From Oceaniferula marina (GTDB taxonomy: Bacteria; Verrucomicrobiota; Verrucomicrobiia; Verrucomicrobiales; Akkermansiaceae): a DNA stretch of 64,000 nucleotides. How positions within the stretch are numbered: position 1 is the stretch's first letter; every line of letters begins with the position of its first letter. The notes beneath the pieces are model-generated. The model was not told where the DNA came from. It saw nothing but the letters and a program-made list of their open reading frames with translations, and searched no databases. The position numbers were made by a program, and so were the translations under genes. Below, in pieces: positions 62,443-64,000 of the stretch. The stretch is from NCBI RefSeq assembly GCF_013391475.1, contig NZ_JACBAZ010000007.1:62001-126000 (forward strand), given 5' to 3'.

Positions 62443-63195
62443 ATGAAAAAAACGATATTACTCCCCTTAATGAGTTTGTATGCGGGCTCTTTGAGCGCGG
62501 CAACCGTCAATGTCTCCCAAGACGGTGCCATTAACGGCCAAAATGATGGAGGTGGATACGGCAACAATAACCAGGTGCTGAACGGCGGCACGGCAACACA
62601 TATTGCGACTTGGATGCCCGGCCCCCCAGGAGCTTGGCAATATACCCGCAAGCTGTTTCTTGGCTTTGATACTAGTGGTATTGATCTGAGTGCGGTATCT
62701 GCAGCTTCCATCACCGTTAATACTGGGGCAGGCTCGGCGAGTCAGAATGAAGCCCTGGGGTTTAATGCATACCTTGTCGACGACTTGGCTGGGGGGGATC
62801 AATTTAGTGAGACCACCCTTACCTGGGACTTGGCAACAACAAACGGCTGGAACCAAGACGGAAATGCTGTTGATTCGCAGCGTACGCCAGGTCAGTTCAT
62901 TGGTAATGTTGCCTGGGCTGGAAATGATTCGTTAATGACGTTCAATTTTAGCGCAGCGGCATTAACTGGGCTTCAAGGTGATACCAACTCTTTTGCTACC
63001 ATCGTTCTTGTTCCTGATGCTCCTACTGGTGGCTCCTATCTCGGAAACGATGCCTTTGCCTCGACAGGTCCTAGGTTTCTATCCAAGGAGAGCGGAAATG
63101 GGGCTGTGCTTGATCTAACCGTGGTTCCTGAGCCTAGTTCTACGGCACTGGTTTCTATCGGATTGATCGGTGGACTTTTGCTTCGCCGCCGCTAA
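62443..63195 (+). CDS. PEP-CTERM anchored exported protein, DNRLRE-like
   Basis: A 250-residue exported protein. A signal peptide (ILLPLMSLYAGSLSA) leads into a beta-rich body whose pattern (TVNVSQDGAINGQND at the start, RKLFLGFDTSGIDLSAVSAA, TTLTWDLATTNGWN) recalls the DNRLRE domain of extracellular matrix-type proteins. The C-terminus is a PEP-CTERM signal: VPEPSS, a hydrophobic helix and RRR at the end. It is the second PEP-CTERM protein in the window; no exosortase is encoded here, so the processing enzyme must be elsewhere. A terminator follows at 63219. Confidence 0.85.
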   Translation: MKKTILLPLMSLYAGSLSAATVNVSQDGAINGQNDGGGYGNNNQVLNGGTATHIATWMPGPPGAWQYTRKLFLGFDTSGIDLSAVSAASITVNTGAGSASQNEALGFNAYLVDDLAGGDQFSETTLTWDLATTNGWNQDGNAVDSQRTPGQFIGNVAWAGNDSLMTFNFSAAALTGLQGDTNSFATIVLVPDAPTGGSYLGNDAFASTGPRFLSKESGNGAVLDLTVVPEPSSTALVSIGLIGGLLLRRR

Positions 63196-63218
63196 GTCGG
63201 TTCATTTTTTAATCCATA

Positions 63219-63255
63219 GACCTCGCTGCAGGCTGAGCTTGCTGCGAGGTCTTTT
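63219..63255 (+). terminator. Terminator after the second PEP-CTERM gene
   Basis: GACCTCGC (63219-63226) pairs with GCGAGGTC (63244-63251), a large loop holds a second short pairing, then TTTT. Confidence 0.8.
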
Positions 63256-63292
63256 GGGTTTTCATCTTTGGTTTATAGGCATAAGGTGACGC

Positions 63293-64000
63293 ATGGTCAA
63301 ACCATCCCAAGTACTACAGCGACAAATCGAGAAGGCTGTGTTGCTCGCGCAGCAGGGGCGTTTTGATATTGCTATACCTCGTTATGTGAAGCTCATCAAG
63401 CGCTTGCCTGATGATCCAGAGTTGCGTCTTCAATTGGCCAATGCGCTTGGTTTGTCTGGTCGACGGGCCGAGGCTCATCATCAACACGAGGTCCTTCGTG
63501 CGGCACTTGGGGCCAAACCTGAGCTGGAGGTGCGAATTGGTCGCGATTTGTTCCAGTGGCAAGATTATGAAGGGGCTCTGAATGTGTGGGATAGGCTATA
63601 TTCAGTTGAGTCAAATTGGATGAGTGAGGCTTTTTATCACCGGATCCGCACGTCTGAAAGGCTGGGTCGGATTTCCGAAGCTCGCATGGCACTTGAAGAA
63701 GCTCAAATGGCGAAGGTTGTTGGCTCCGGATGGGGGTGGGATTGGCTCGCAGGTCGACTCGCTGAGCGTGAAGGGAAGCTGGATGAAGCCGAAAGCTATT
63801 ATCGTTCTGGTCTTGATAAAGCTGGTGAAAATGAGAAGGCTGGTTGCCGATGTTCATTAGCCCGTTTGGCTTTGCGAAAATGTGACGGAGCATCGCTGAG
63901 CGCTGAAATTAAGAGCCTTCAGACTTTGAGAGGAGCTGAGGCTGCAGAAATTCGTAAACTTTTCCCGTTGTCTAACGATCCTGCAGTGATGCCGCAAGCT
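63293..64000 (+). CDS. TPR-repeat protein, 5' part (open at the right edge)
   Basis: An open frame from the ATG at 63293 to the end of the window with no stop, at least 236 codons. Its start MVKPSQVLQRQIEKAVLLAQ is helical and followed by TPR-type helix pairs (QGRFDIAIPRYVKLIKRLPD, KLDEAESYYRSGLDKAGE). There is no signal peptide. Verrucomicrobial proteins with TPRs at the N-terminus often carry a sulfotransferase or glycosyltransferase domain after them, but this part is not in the window. Only the TPR character is supported here. Confidence 0.75.
   Translation, partial: MVKPSQVLQRQIEKAVLLAQQGRFDIAIPRYVKLIKRLPDDPELRLQLANALGLSGRRAEAHHQHEVLRAALGAKPELEVRIGRDLFQWQDYEGALNVWDRLYSVESNWMSEAFYHRIRTSERLGRISEARMALEEAQMAKVVGSGWGWDWLAGRLAEREGKLDEAESYYRSGLDKAGENEKAGCRCSLARLALRKCDGASLSAEIKSLQTLRGAEAAEIRKLFPLSNDPAVMPQA

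Noticed and set aside
1-64000. Defence island, prophage, biosynthetic cluster or riboswitch
   Set aside because: I looked for integrases, transposases, restriction, toxin-antitoxin, cas, NRPS/PKS genes and classic riboswitch-like leaders and recognised none.

Overview
The window looks like chromosome from a member of the Verrucomicrobiota, probably a marine or polysaccharide-degrading Verrucomicrobiales relative. This is inferred from gene content, not from a marker-gene comparison. The supporting traits are two short exported proteins ending in PEP-CTERM anchors (4629-5291, 62443-63195), three formylglycine sulfatases, a XylR-like hybrid regulator, an autotransporter-repeat phosphoesterase, an SHD1-like exported protein, a prepilin cassette resembling the Verru_Chthon type, and noncoding palindromic repeats of a kind common in this superphylum. 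No phage, plasmid, CRISPR, rRNA or recognisable defence locus is visible.

Layout. 1-8.7 kb: sulfatase plus lipoprotein, a tandem palindrome array, the XylR-like regulator facing a PEP-CTERM gene, and a large exported phosphoesterase. 8.7-12.4 kb (minus): a metallophosphatase and a three-gene ABC exporter unit. 12.5-13.4 kb: a Tsx/OmpK-like channel. 13.6-26.3 kb (minus): mfd, a double-barrel outer-membrane protein, a flavoprotein, dxs, xseB, a GT-C-like membrane protein and a sigma-54 two-component pair. 26.3-34.7 kb (plus): cutA, a SNF2 helicase, VanZ-like, DUF1232-like, an ExbD-like protein and three prepilins. 34.8-40.5 kb: an S8 protease, fmt, then a repeat-rich stretch with two exported proteins of unknown function. 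40.6-46.4 kb: an SLC13/RCK_C transporter and pyruvate, phosphate dikinase. 46.4-53.5 kb: secreted hydrolase, AEC transporter, LapA-like protein, two sulfatases, a Dabb protein and an L,D-transpeptidase. 53.5-62 kb: a TerB/FHA/ABCG fusion, uppP, an M23 peptidase, a nuclease, hisF and a GH20 hexosaminidase. 62-64 kb: tRNA-Val(GAC), a PEP-CTERM gene and a TPR gene running off the right edge.

How the genes work together: sulfatases, GH20 and the alpha/beta hydrolase fit breakdown of sulfated or aminosugar polymers outside the cytoplasm. uppP, the M23 peptidase and the L,D-transpeptidase are envelope functions. dxs supplies the isoprenoid precursors that uppP's substrate depends on.

The most unusual items are (1) a pyruvate, phosphate dikinase carrying a 115-residue histone H1/Hc2-like lysine-alanine extension, with a related short tail on the SNF2 helicase; (2) a family of four 200-230 bp terminal-inverted-repeat elements whose apical hairpins show compensatory base changes; and (3) an in-frame palindrome-rich insertion in mfd.
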